Shown here: piece after piece, positions 1-9,504 of the stretch
Layout: each line of letters begins with the position of its first letter
Position numbering within the stretch: the first letter of the stretch is position 1
Assembly (NCBI GenBank): GCA_033961575.1
Contig: CM066736.1
Coordinates: forward strand, 77,834,852-77,898,851
Reading direction: 5' to 3'
DNA from: Aselliscus stoliczkanus
Taxonomy: Eukaryota > Chordata > Mammalia > Chiroptera > Hipposideridae
DNA: 64,000 nucleotides
Made by a program: the position numbers and the translations under genes
Notes under the pieces: model-generated
Told to the model about the DNA's origin: nothing
The model's database searches: none
What the model saw: only the letters and a program-made list of their open reading frames with translations

Positions 1-2000
1 TCGCAAATAACCTCCAAAAGGAACTTAAAAAACCTATAATAGTGATTATTACTCAGAATTTGTCCAATTAATCACAGATGATACCAGCCCTTTGCAAAGA
101 GGCCCTGAATGGATATTATGTTATTCTGTGGTTGAGGTCTGAGTTAAAATTTTTAGGTACTTTCAAATATTTCCTTAAAATTATTCTAGAACCCTAAACA
201 GAAATGCTTCAGTATGATCAAATGCACTACTTTCCCAAGTAGCAATGTAGTCAGCAATAGAGATTTTCCCTGAAGACCCCTTACTCACATTTCAAGAAAA
301 GAATATCCAAAAGTTAAGTTTTAAGATATGAATCTTACCATTTGTTATTCACAACAGCAAGGACTTTGTTGTATATAACAGTTCAAGAAGTGTTAATTTT
401 TTCAAAAATTTCCCTCCTGTATTTCATGCTTTAACAAAGAGATACATAATTTATCATGCTGTATTTATGATACCCCACAACAAAATAAATTATTCATTTT
501 CAAATACAATTCTAATTAGAAAATGTGAAGAGGAGTTATATCCTTGCCAATAAATATATATAGACATATATATATATATATAGATATCTGTATATCTATC
601 TATATATATTTGAAAATCATTTGCTGTAGACACCATAAATAAAAACACATATTTTTAGCAAAATAAATCCTCCCTCCCTGGTGTTTGTTATGAATCTCCT
701 AGGATTGCAAGCTATAATGCTTTCATACTAGTCCTTTAACATAATACTGTCCTGAATTAATATACTGCAATTTACTCGGCATTCTGAAGTTCTGTTTAAA
801 TCGAGGACAGGTTTAATTGCCTTGCTGACTGAGTGATTTTGGTTGTGGCACCTGATCTACAAAAGACTGCACATTCTTCCACTGATTCACATTTGTCCAA
901 AAACATATTCATAGGTGTCAGGAAGACAAGGCACATACGAAAATATCAGTCGACCCCTCCCTTTTCTTAGTGTTAAGTTTTACCAGAATTTTAAGGATCT
1001 GAGAAAAGTCTCTGAGAAGAAACTGTGTACATTTAAATAGATGGAATTCCATGTATAGTTTTCAGAAAACATAGTCCAATGTATATGCATTTTGAAACTC
1101 AGGAAGATTATATGAACAAATTGATATGAATTGCATATTTAATAGGTTGTAATTATGTCTTATCAAAAGCTCAACGTTTTTTAATCCTTTATGCTTAGGA
1201 AATATGATAATTGTCCCCTTTGCCATGTAGTTAATTATAAATTTCAGGGAGAATTAAGTCGGCTAAAACTCTTCATTGTTTTTTTTTTCTTCTTCTTTGT
1301 CTCTGGTAGCAGTGAGAATAGAAATGAATTGCTTTGATCTTGTTCCTGAATGGCATTTTTTCCCCTTAAAGAATGGGCCTTATTTTGAGGACCTGAAATT
1401 TTAGATATTTTTCTTAAGCTATTAATTTAAGAGAGGTATTTTATTTTACAGATGAATTTAAAAATGTGTCAGGAAGACAAATGCAGCTTCTTTTAGAAAT
1501 CGCAGCGTTTGTTTCCATAAGAGTTTGTAGTTTATTATATAATAGATACAATCTGCCCGTGACTATTCCCTGACTGCAGTGGTAGATAATGTCCAAAGTT
1601 TTTTTCTCACAAGGAGAAAAGTATAATTGTAGTCCATTCCTCTTGTCTCACCTCATTATGTCAGTAGGATACAGTGACAGCATGCAAATATTAATGACAT
1701 TTAAAGTATTTTATGAGACTTTGCCTTGTAATCTTGTATTTAGAGGCTTAAATAACTCTATTGTATCTAACTCTTCATAGAAATAATTTAACTTTGGAGA
1801 TTTCTTGAGCTTCAGGGAATATGGGGACATGATTGTACAAAATGATAAAATACAATAATATATTTCTTACAAATATTTACAGACCAGTGATTTCAAATAT
1901 GTGATCCCAGACTGCAGAGTCAATCTGGCTCCCAAATGTAGTCATCTTAAAATTGCTGCAGTATTCCAGATGCTCTTTTCAACTTAGATTTAAAATTCCT
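1..2000. other. AT-rich DNA, no gene recognised
   Basis: I see no splice-framed open frame, RNA gene or recognisable repeat here apart from the AT dinucleotide tract at 551-610. The small open frame beginning near 1589 has no domain, no good codon pattern and no flanking splice signals, and is treated as chance. Confidence 0.5.
551..610. repeat. (TA)n-rich low-complexity tract
   Basis: Alternating TA/TATC units run for about 60 bases with interruptions. This is a simple AT microsatellite in unique DNA. Confidence 0.8.
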
Positions 2001-2004
2001 GGTG

Positions 2005-2115
2005 TTTGCTAAGCACTTTCTTGTACTTTTTCTCATTTGATTTTCATAGTGATCTTGTGAGGTAAACATTATTTTATACTCAGAGGTGAGAAAACAAGCT
2101 TGGAGGAGTTAGCTG
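2005..2115 (-). mobile_element. MIR SINE fragment (antisense)
   Basis: The stretch has the antisense MIR pattern: 'ctcatttgattttcatagtgatcttgtgaggtaa', then 'ggtgagaaaacaagcttggaggagtt'. It is strongly diverged, as expected for a pan-mammalian repeat. Confidence 0.55.
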
Positions 2116-2141
2116 GTATAGAAGAAAAAAAATCCCTGATT

Positions 2142-2190
2142 AATAAGATAAATATTAGTATTTATATAATATAAATATATTTATCTTATT
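2142..2190. repeat. Perfect 14-bp AT-rich inverted repeat
   Basis: The arm aataagataaatat at 2142-2155 is repeated as its exact reverse complement at 2177-2190, separated by a 21-bp AT-rich spacer. It lies between two antisense MIR-like pieces. There is no TA duplication clearly separable from the AT-rich context, so it may be a chance cruciform or a relic of a small DNA transposon. Confidence 0.6.
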
Positions 2191-2214
2191 GCTCTTAGAG
2201 TAAGTATTGGACCC

Positions 2215-2400
2215 TGTGCTAAATATATTACATGGATTATTTTATATAATCCTTGTAGTAATCCTTTAAATTGGGTATTATTCTCTCCATTTTATAGATA
2301 AGAAAACCAAAATTCACAGAGACTAAGAAATTTATCTAAGGTCATAGATCTAGAAAGTGAAAAACCTGGCATTATAACCCATGTTCCCTGGTTTCCTCAT
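2215..2400 (-). mobile_element. MIR SINE (antisense)
   Basis: The MIR core is readable in antisense: 'ccattttatagataagaaaacc', 'cagagactaagaaatttatctaaggtcatag', and a 3' part resembling 'aacccatgttccctggtttcc'. It is diverged from the mammalian consensus. Confidence 0.75.
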
Positions 2401-3655
2401 GATATTAAACATTCTCCTTTACCATATTTCAGGATTAATATAACAACAGACTGAGCTAACCACACATGTCAAGTGCCTGGCATCTAATAAGTGCTCAGTA
2501 AATATCATTTTATGATACATCTAGGAAATGCTTTCTGGCCAGGCAACCTCCCTGCATTGATACCATGGAATGTCAAGTTACAACAGTGGCTCTCACATAT
2601 AATACATCTTTAAGTATGGCCAGCCTGATAATTGAAAGCCGGTGTCACTCACCATAGCTAATTAATCCAGGTCACGAAAAAGTTAAAGTATTATTTTAAC
2701 ATCTAATGTTTAATCCTTTTATGCAATAGTTAGCCACAGATTGCACTTTTGCTAACCAGGCCCAGTGCCTGCCTGGAGTCACAAGAGACCCTGAAAGTGT
2801 GAACATGATTTAGCATCACCATTACACACCACTGAAAAACCCTCATTCTCAGCATCCTGTGGAGGGAGAATGGGTCAGCAACATTTTCATTACTTACAGC
2901 GGAGGCGAATGCATCCCTCCCGCGCATGGCTTCTGTCTTAGTAAGGATTTCCTTAGAAACCAATTAGGCCAACTCATTGTAAACATCTTTGAAACTTGAG
3001 AAAAATAAAAGGGAGCAAATAGAAAGATAAGCTGAGGACGGGATGAAGTTGTACATTGAGAAAGTATGAGGAATTTTTTCAAAATTGAATAAAACAGGTT
3101 AATACTAACCATTAAGTATGTTTTGCATCTGTAACTGATACATAGAACAGGCAAGACTCACGGGATGTAATAATAGAGGCCACTTTATTTGGGATTCCCC
3201 ATAGTTTGCCTAAAGCTTCTTAGGGTCAGTAATCTCTACCCTGCTTTCTAGATTAAAAACTTGGGCAGTTCCGTGACTTTCAATGAGTTTCCATCATTTG
3301 CAAGGAATTAAAACTCCTGCAATCGCTTAAAATCAGTCTCAATTCAGTAATTAAAATTGTCGAGTACCACTATTAATTAAAACTCTCAACATTTTTCCAA
3401 ATAAAAGAATCTCTCTTCCCAACTATATGGTCTTCATACTTGTAGGACATCTGCTTTTGGGACAGGACGGGTATGCTGTAGGTTTCTCTTTTCTTCTTTT
3501 TCATTTGCTAGTTGGTTTTTGGATCATGAGACAGAAGTAAAAAATGAAGAGCAGAAAGTTCTTCTTAGACTGGGATTGTTATACATTTTGTTCTCTGAGC
3601 CTGACATATGATAATAATAACAAAAACAAAGAAAACAGCTGACAGTGACGGTTAT
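2401..3655. other. Non-repetitive DNA, no gene recognised
   Basis: Two overlapping minus-strand open frames (about 77 and 86 codons) between 2730 and 3154 lack recognisable domains and lie out of frame with each other. I see nothing else supportable. Confidence 0.4.
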
Positions 3656-3659
3656 GTGT

Positions 3660-3810
3660 AGACAGAGTTCTAAGAGCTTTATTTGTATTAATTTTTTAAA
3701 TCTGCATAAATGAGGCAAAGAGAGGTTAAATAACTTGCTCAGGGTCGCCTGGTTAGTAAATGGTGGACATGGAATTTTAACCCAGGCAGTCTGGCTCCAG
3801 ACTTTCTCCC
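3660..3810 (-). mobile_element. MIR SINE (antisense)
   Basis: The stretch holds 'gaggcaaagagaggttaaataacttgctcagggtcgcctggttagtaaatgg' followed by 'aacccaggcagtctggctccaga', a close match to the antisense MIR consensus. Confidence 0.8.
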
Positions 3811-4770
3811 ACGGATACTCGGAGTTTGTGGGATTCAGGGAGTTTCCTTTTCTGGGCCTCTCTGATTAAATTTCCTATAATGTGAGTGGTGCCTTTCTTT
3901 AGTCCTAGGTTTTACAGCAGTCCATTCCACACAGAGAGTTGTATTGGCAGGCATCACAATGGATCCAGGATGGATCTTTTACCTTCACAATCTCTGAAAG
4001 TGTAGGCTGACCCAGAAGAAGCCACCTCTCCTGAGGCAATAACCAACATGTTATGTTACCTCCCTCATTAAACTTTCCCGGGTGGAGTGAGACCCCAGCC
4101 TACTGGCCTCCCAAATCCAAGACGGTTGTATCAAGCTCTAGGCATATGCCTGTCAAAGCCTTTTCCACTAGTCTTAGGCTAAAAGTGAGACCTTCCTCAT
4201 CCCTTCCCCAAAGAGATCCCCTTCACTTTATAATCTGCAACTGCCCAATCCTTGTACACCCTCATTCCATATAAGGCTTCAGAGACCTGAAAGTGGTTCT
4301 TGACAATTTCCTTTGAAAATGTTAGTACCTCATTTGCAATCTCATTTATTATTGTATATTGATGTCTTAGAACTTCTACTGTATCACCTTATACATGTAT
4401 TTCTACTATGTTGTCCTTTTGTATCTGGAAAAAATTTGATTTCCTCCTTCCCTTTAACAACTTACTCTGAAATTGTATATCTTTATGTCAAATAAGGAAA
4501 TTACTTGGATGAAAACCATTATTTGCCTAAATATAATTATTCATACACACATGTATACACAAAATATGTGTATGTGTATATACATATGCACATGTCTATA
4601 TAAATACACATTATAGCTAATCAATAAATTATACATATAATCTATAAAATTGATGATTTGGAGGTATCATCATTCCACCAATAGATTAATGGGAGCACTA
4701 CTGAATTTCAAGATCCTAACTTCTATTCCCATCTTAATTTTTTTCTAGTCATACACTATGGATTAAAAAG
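3811..4770. other. Unassigned DNA
   Basis: This is possibly very old L2-like sequence around 4040-4480 (pyrimidine-rich with short phrases reminiscent of L2), but nothing firm can be called. A TATG/TACA-rich patch lies at 4535-4610. Confidence 0.35.
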
Positions 4771-4779
4771 TAATTTATG

Positions 4780-5242
4780 GGGGCTGGCTGAGTGGCAAGT
4801 TGGTTAAGAGCTGGCTTGGGATGCCAGCTCTGAGCAGCAGGGCTCTGGTTCAGATCCCACATATGAGGACCAGTGACACGGCCCTCTACAGCTAAAGTGG
4901 TGAACAACAGCTCCCCCTGGAGCTGGGCTGCTCTGAGTCTCCAGTTACAGCGTAGTTGCAGCAGGCTGCTATAAGCTACAGTGAGTGTCCGGTAGCCAGC
5001 GTGAGTGGCTGGCAGCAGGTGTGAGCTGCCAAGAGCCTCCGTGAGTGGCCGTCCAGAGGCTGGCGACTGATCTGCCTCACCTGGGAAGAGTACAATGACA
5101 ATACCGACATGGGCCAGTGAAGCAATGTCCTCCACAAATAGACTGAAGATCAAAAGGACAGCAATTTGTCTGTTCCCCTTCCCTGGTTCCCCAATGCTGT
5201 TCCCCTTCCCCAATTCCCCAATAAAATCTTTAAAAATAATAA
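4780..5242 (+). mobile_element. Bat tRNA-derived SINE, family A, long form
   Basis: The head resembles a tRNA, with an A-box-like 'tggcaagttggttaag' and a B-box-like 'ggttcagatcc'. It then reads 'cacatatgaggaccagtgacac', the long-form-only region from 'ctacagctaaag', a GC-rich 'gtgag..gcc' repeat zone, and the 3' end '..ccccaataaaatctttaaaaataat'. A 9-bp target-site duplication, taatttatg, flanks it at 4771-4779 and 5243-5251. The antisense reading frame across it (4749-5213) is a by-product of the SINE and not a gene. The stretch 'gttccccttccc' is duplicated near the 3' end in this copy. Confidence 0.9.
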
Positions 5243-5251
5243 TAATTTATG

Positions 5252-5600
5252 TTCCCATGGCATCTGTCTTCAGTAGGCATTTTTATGTGTCTGCCCTTAT
5301 ATAATCATAGTGCTATTCTGCTTGATTGAAACACTATTGGGATGGCCTTAGTGTCCGAAACTCAGGTAATAGAGGAGAAAGAGACAGATTCACACAGATG
5401 TCCATTTTTCTTTATTCCATGCTATGCATTCATAGAAGTTTAAACACCCCATGTTTATGGCCTCATCACAGTTTATGAGCACTTACATTCCTCCACCCAA
5501 ACACAGCTCACTTATTTATTGAATTTTGCCTCTTTACTATGTGCTCCATAAAGATATCCACTATGTAGATATAAAATAAGGTTAATATTACTACTACTAA
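5252..5600. other. Spacer between two SINEs
   Basis: Unique-looking AT-rich DNA with no gene or named repeat recognised. Confidence 0.5.
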
Positions 5601-5611
5601 TAACAGTTATG

Positions 5612-6024
5612 GGCCAGCTGAGTGGTGCATTGGTTAAGAGTTGGATTGGGACGCCATATCTGAGCAGCAGGGCCCAGGTCCAGATCCCACATATAAAAGC
5701 CAGTGATGCTGCACCCTCTACAGCTAAGATGGTGAACAACAGCTCCACCTGGAGCTGGGCTGCTGTGAGTCACAGACGATGGCATAGGGTGCAGTGCGGC
5801 TGACAGGCAGCCGGTGTGAGCTTCTGTGAACCACTGTGAGCGGCCGTCCAATGGCCGGCGAGCGACTGCCTCAGCCGGGAAGAGAGCAATGAGAATATCA
5901 ACATGGGCCAGTGAAGTGACGCCCTCCACAACTAGACTGAAGAACAAAAGGACAGCAAGTCGTCTGTTCCCCTCCCCAAATCCTAATAAAATCTTAAAAA
6001 TAATAATAATAATAAAAATAATAA
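5612..6024 (+). mobile_element. Bat tRNA-derived SINE, family A, long form
   Basis: Same family as the copy at 4780: head 'ggccagctgagtggtgcattgg', then 'cacatataaaagccagtgatg', 'ctacagctaagatggtgaacaacagctcc', a GC-rich middle, and '..cctaataaaatctt' followed by an (AAT)n tail. It is flanked by an imperfect duplication, taacagttatg at 5601-5611 versus taacaattatg at 6025-6035. Its internal GC-rich zone is shorter than in the 4780 and 45573 copies. Confidence 0.88.
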
Positions 6025-6035
6025 TAACAATTATG

Positions 6036-6785
6036 GATTACTACAAAGGAGACGTTCCTTACTGTTAGCATTACTTGGTATGAATTCTCATAATTAGAAA
6101 TAATAATAAGTAACATTTTAATAATACTTTCAAATTCAAAAAGCTTAACCTTACATGTAGATAAATATTTATTTATTGGGCTTAGACTATCAGAAAAGGA
6201 AAATAAAATTGTCCCGTTATTTTGTGTGGTCTCATTGGTAGATTCCTTACAAGTTATGATAGTGATCTGAGGTGAATCGGTATCTATTGCCTAACATTTC
6301 TGCGAATTAGGCAACACACACTATTTTATAGGTGTGATTACCAAGACCAAGAGTATTTCATAGCAGCAGGCACACAGTTGAGTTTAGTTTAAAATTGTGG
6401 TAATCTGACACCAGTCCAGTGTACTTTATGTACCCTGTTGGTATTGTAAGTCATATTTTAATTTAAACAAGAAAATTGAGCATGGAGATTGATGGTATAA
6501 GTATATTTTTTATAGTAACTTTATCAATAATCACTCAAACAGCACTTCAGAGTTTAGTGATGCCTTAATAATAGATCACCTAAATAAAGGTTGCACGAAA
6601 AGCTTACAAATCAAAAAGAATTCTTGGCACAAGCGTTGAAGTCAATATTTTATTTCAGTTAAGTCAGAAATTTTAGGATCATTGATATGATGAAATCATA
6701 GTAGTTGATGACATGTCTTAAGCCCAATTAAACAGAAAATGAAAAAATACCAGAGGTGACTTCTCATAGAAGGAACACGTATAGG
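6036..6785. other. Unique AT-rich DNA
   Basis: No gene, RNA or repeat family recognised. Confidence 0.4.
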
Positions 6786-6789
6786 CAGC

Positions 6790-7000
6790 AGGGTCACCCA
6801 GATTCTCGCTGCAGGTCCAGCTATGCTGCTTCCTTGTAGGGTAAAATTCAGGCAAGGTGCTTACCCTATCTGAGCCTCAGTTTTCTCTCCTGTAGAATGG
6901 CCATAATAATACTTATAATGATATTTGTGATGGCAACTAGTGATCATATAAGGGGTCCAGAAAAATCTCTAGCATATTTAGTAGCTGAATAAATCATAGC
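6790..7000 (+). mobile_element. MIR SINE (sense)
   Basis: The MIR layout is readable: 'tatctgagcctcagttttctctcctgtagaatggccataataatac' and a 3' end like 'agcatatttagtagctgaataaa'. It is diverged but in the expected order. Confidence 0.8.
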
Positions 7001-7854
7001 TGTGATTTTTATGATTATTAATATTAGTCTGAGTATATCCATATTATAATAGAGTATGCAATAAAATAAAGATAAAAGATGTTTTATCAGAATCACCTCC
7101 TTCCCTTTTAGCACTAATGAGTTCTTGTTATTACAGAGAGGGAGCAGTATTGGTTAAAAGGAAGCACTTCATTCTCTCTAAAAGGCAATTAGAAGTGAAT
7201 GTATAAGAGTTACAACAAAAGAATAGGTCAGCTAGAGATCAAATCCTTATGTAAAAGGAAGTGCCTGGCAAATGGCTTAGAATGTCAAATCACTGTGCTC
7301 CCTGTTTCATTTCTTTGCACCTCAGTTTCTGATGTGACAAGAAGGCCCCTAGGCTCTATCCTGAACAATTCTACGTTCTGGGGCCTTATGAAATGCCCTG
7401 GAGAGAAGCATCATCACGAATTCACAACCTGGGAGGGGAGAGAAATAAACAAGTCTTTCTATACCTTGACTCACGTGACCTCTCAGGGGTACAGCATGTA
7501 TGAGTGTTGACTGGGCGCTTGGAGGAGAGGACACCGCTTCTCTTTCTGAGTTAGAACAGTTCTCAACGGGTTCTTGTTGGGGCTTGAAAAGCCAGCTGCT
7601 GAAGAAGCCTGGTGCCAAATTAGTCCTTAGAGTGATACAAAAAGCAAAGGATAATTTCTTATGCCTGGATAAGAGTAGAAATTATAACCCTAGTTTCCTG
7701 CAGCACTGCACCAAACAGCCATTCTCAAAGTCCTGCCCTATACTTGTAAAGAGGGAAGTAAACATATTGATGATCAGCATATCAGCTAGTGTATATGTAT
7801 ATTTATGGCAGCATATAATATATAGAACATAACAATATTTTTCCTTATTTGCAG
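7001..7854. other. Unassigned DNA upstream of a candidate exon
   Basis: Overlapping frames at 7199-7510, 7349-7618 and 7500-7832 on both strands have no recognisable domain and are mutually inconsistent. I do not call them genes. Confidence 0.35.
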
Positions 7855-7929
7855 CAAAATCAAGGCAAATGCCCGGCCCAGAATTGTTCAGTGGAAGCTC
7901 CTGCTTGGATGCCTGTTCACCACTGTACT
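7855..7929 (+). other. Candidate exon (75 bp, splice-flanked)
   Basis: A T-rich tract ending in 'ttccttatttgcag' (a strong acceptor pattern) immediately precedes 7855, and a perfect 'gtaagt' donor begins at 7930. The enclosed 75 bp is a multiple of three and has no stop in any of the three forward frames. One frame gives a basic segment followed by a hydrophobic run (..RPRIVQWKLLLGCLFTTV), which would fit the start of a membrane segment. Another frame is cysteine-rich. I do not recognise the protein, and 75 bases open in all frames with good splice sites can still occur by chance. Confidence 0.25.
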
Positions 7930-8404
7930 GTAAGTTTGCTAATTTGATTATTCCAAGATTGGCTAGATTGAAGGAGAATTATTTTTATGTTTTGGAACAA
8001 CCTTAGTGGAATGCACTCTGAAATTCTAGAGGACAGCAAACCTTCTGAAAGGAGAAAGACTGTCTTTTCAGAAAGCTCTGCATTATAATGAGTACATGTG
8101 ATTAGGGATTCCATGCCTTTTTTTGGAGTCGGGATAACTTGCAAAGGATTTATCTTAATGGGTTATCAATGATTTAGGTTTGGATAGTCATTGAAATGAA
8201 TATATCTCTACATGTATTTTTCTCGATAGCTGCATATTCAGTAATACTTGATTTTAGCTGCCTTAGGGAAGGATGCTTTCTCATCTGTCCTTATTGTGTT
8301 GACTGTTTCATAGTGAGAGTTACGCTGATTTACAATTTTCAAGTCTTCTTGGTATAATACAATAGTCACTGCGTTTGTGTGAAATCTTCCATCAAAGGAT
8401 TTTC

Positions 8405-8560
8405 AAGTGTCTTGGAAACAATCAGGTATTATATCATTATTTCTGTGTTACAAATGGGAGACTTAAATGCAAAGGGAATAAGAATAGTGAATCAATTGTG
8501 AAGCTGGAAATAGAGCCCAGACACACTAACTCTTCTTTCATGAACTCATTCTACTGCACT
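8405..8560 (-). mobile_element. MIR SINE fragment (antisense)
   Basis: Weak antisense MIR pattern: 'gtgttacaaatgggagacttaaatgc', 'gaagctggaaatagagcccagac', 'ctactgcactgtgct'. Strongly diverged. Confidence 0.55.
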
Positions 8561-9423
8561 GTGCTCATAAGTAAGTGAAGAAAGTGGCTGATTTGTGTGA
8601 TACTCTCTTATACGTACATTTCCTGATAGAAATGACAATGGTTCCTCTGGGAATTGTGTATGCTTTAACTAACAATTTGCTGTCATGAAATAATGTTTGT
8701 GCGATGGGGACAAGAAGTTCAAAAGTTACTTTGGGGGCATTCCCCTTGTTAGACCCACCTTGTAGACAATGTAAAATGATATGAGGAGCTGCTTAAACAC
8801 CCTAGTCTATTTTTAAGATACAAGCTGCCGGATGGTGCAGATGGGTTATCACAGTATGACTTATGAGTGTTATAAGATAGTGGGCCTGGGTGAGTCTCCT
8901 TTTCATCCATATTGTGTAAGGGAATGAAGGCTCTTTCCTTGGTTTTTGTTTATCCGTGGAAGGGAGAGAAAGGAGGATCACCTTAAATGAAGGAGAGATG
9001 ATGATGTTGAATTTCAAAGGCATTCCTGCAGCAAGCAGGCTGCCCAGACTTGCCAGAGACTTGGAGAATAAAAATGTCATCCTTTTGTGAGCATATGGTC
9101 AGAGGGGACTCCTTGCTTAGGGACCTGCTGATGCCAGAGAAAGTATGAGTTTTAGCAATTCTATTTCTTCATCAATAACTCCATTTATTGTGTCCCTGAT
9201 ATTATCTCATAATTGCTGATTTATATAACTGTTTGTCCAAGGGGACCGTGTGCTCCTCAGCGTCCTGGTATACCTGCATCTAGGTAAACGCCTGGTACCT
9301 GGTCAGAAGCTTTGTGAGTGTAGGTTCAGTGAACGGATGAATGTTTCGTCTGGTGATTCCCTCTTTAGTAAGTTTTAGTAAATTACAATTCTCCTTTCTT
9401 GATGAAGAGGAATTATTATACTA
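8561..9423. other. Unassigned DNA, possible L2 3' remnant at 9170-9350
   Basis: The end of this stretch ('gcctggtacctggtcag..gtgaacggatgaatg') loosely resembles an L2 3' terminus. The rest is unassigned, and the 92-codon minus-strand frame at 8802-9080 has no domain I recognise. Confidence 0.35.
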
Positions 9424-9502
9424 TTGGGTTGTCAGAAACATCATGACGCATTTTTGCAATGAAAAACAGAAAAAATGTATCATGACTTTTCTGACAACCC
9501 AA
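9424..9502 (+). mobile_element. 79-bp palindromic mariner-type MITE, copy 1
   Basis: It begins ttgggttgtcag and ends with the reverse complement ctgacaacccaa, with a TA dinucleotide on each side (9422-9423 and 9503-9504). Arms of about 33 bp pair almost completely and leave a short A-rich loop. It is internally deleted, with no transposase. Short open frames on both strands across it simply translate the palindrome. The TA duplication and terminal repeats support Tc1/mariner origin. Confidence 0.9.
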
Positions 9503-9504
9503 TA

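Noticed and set aside
4749..5213. 154-codon minus-strand frame, and similar frames at 5597-5947, 45557-45945 and 56331-56585
   Set aside because: They share peptides because they run through copies of the long family A SINE.
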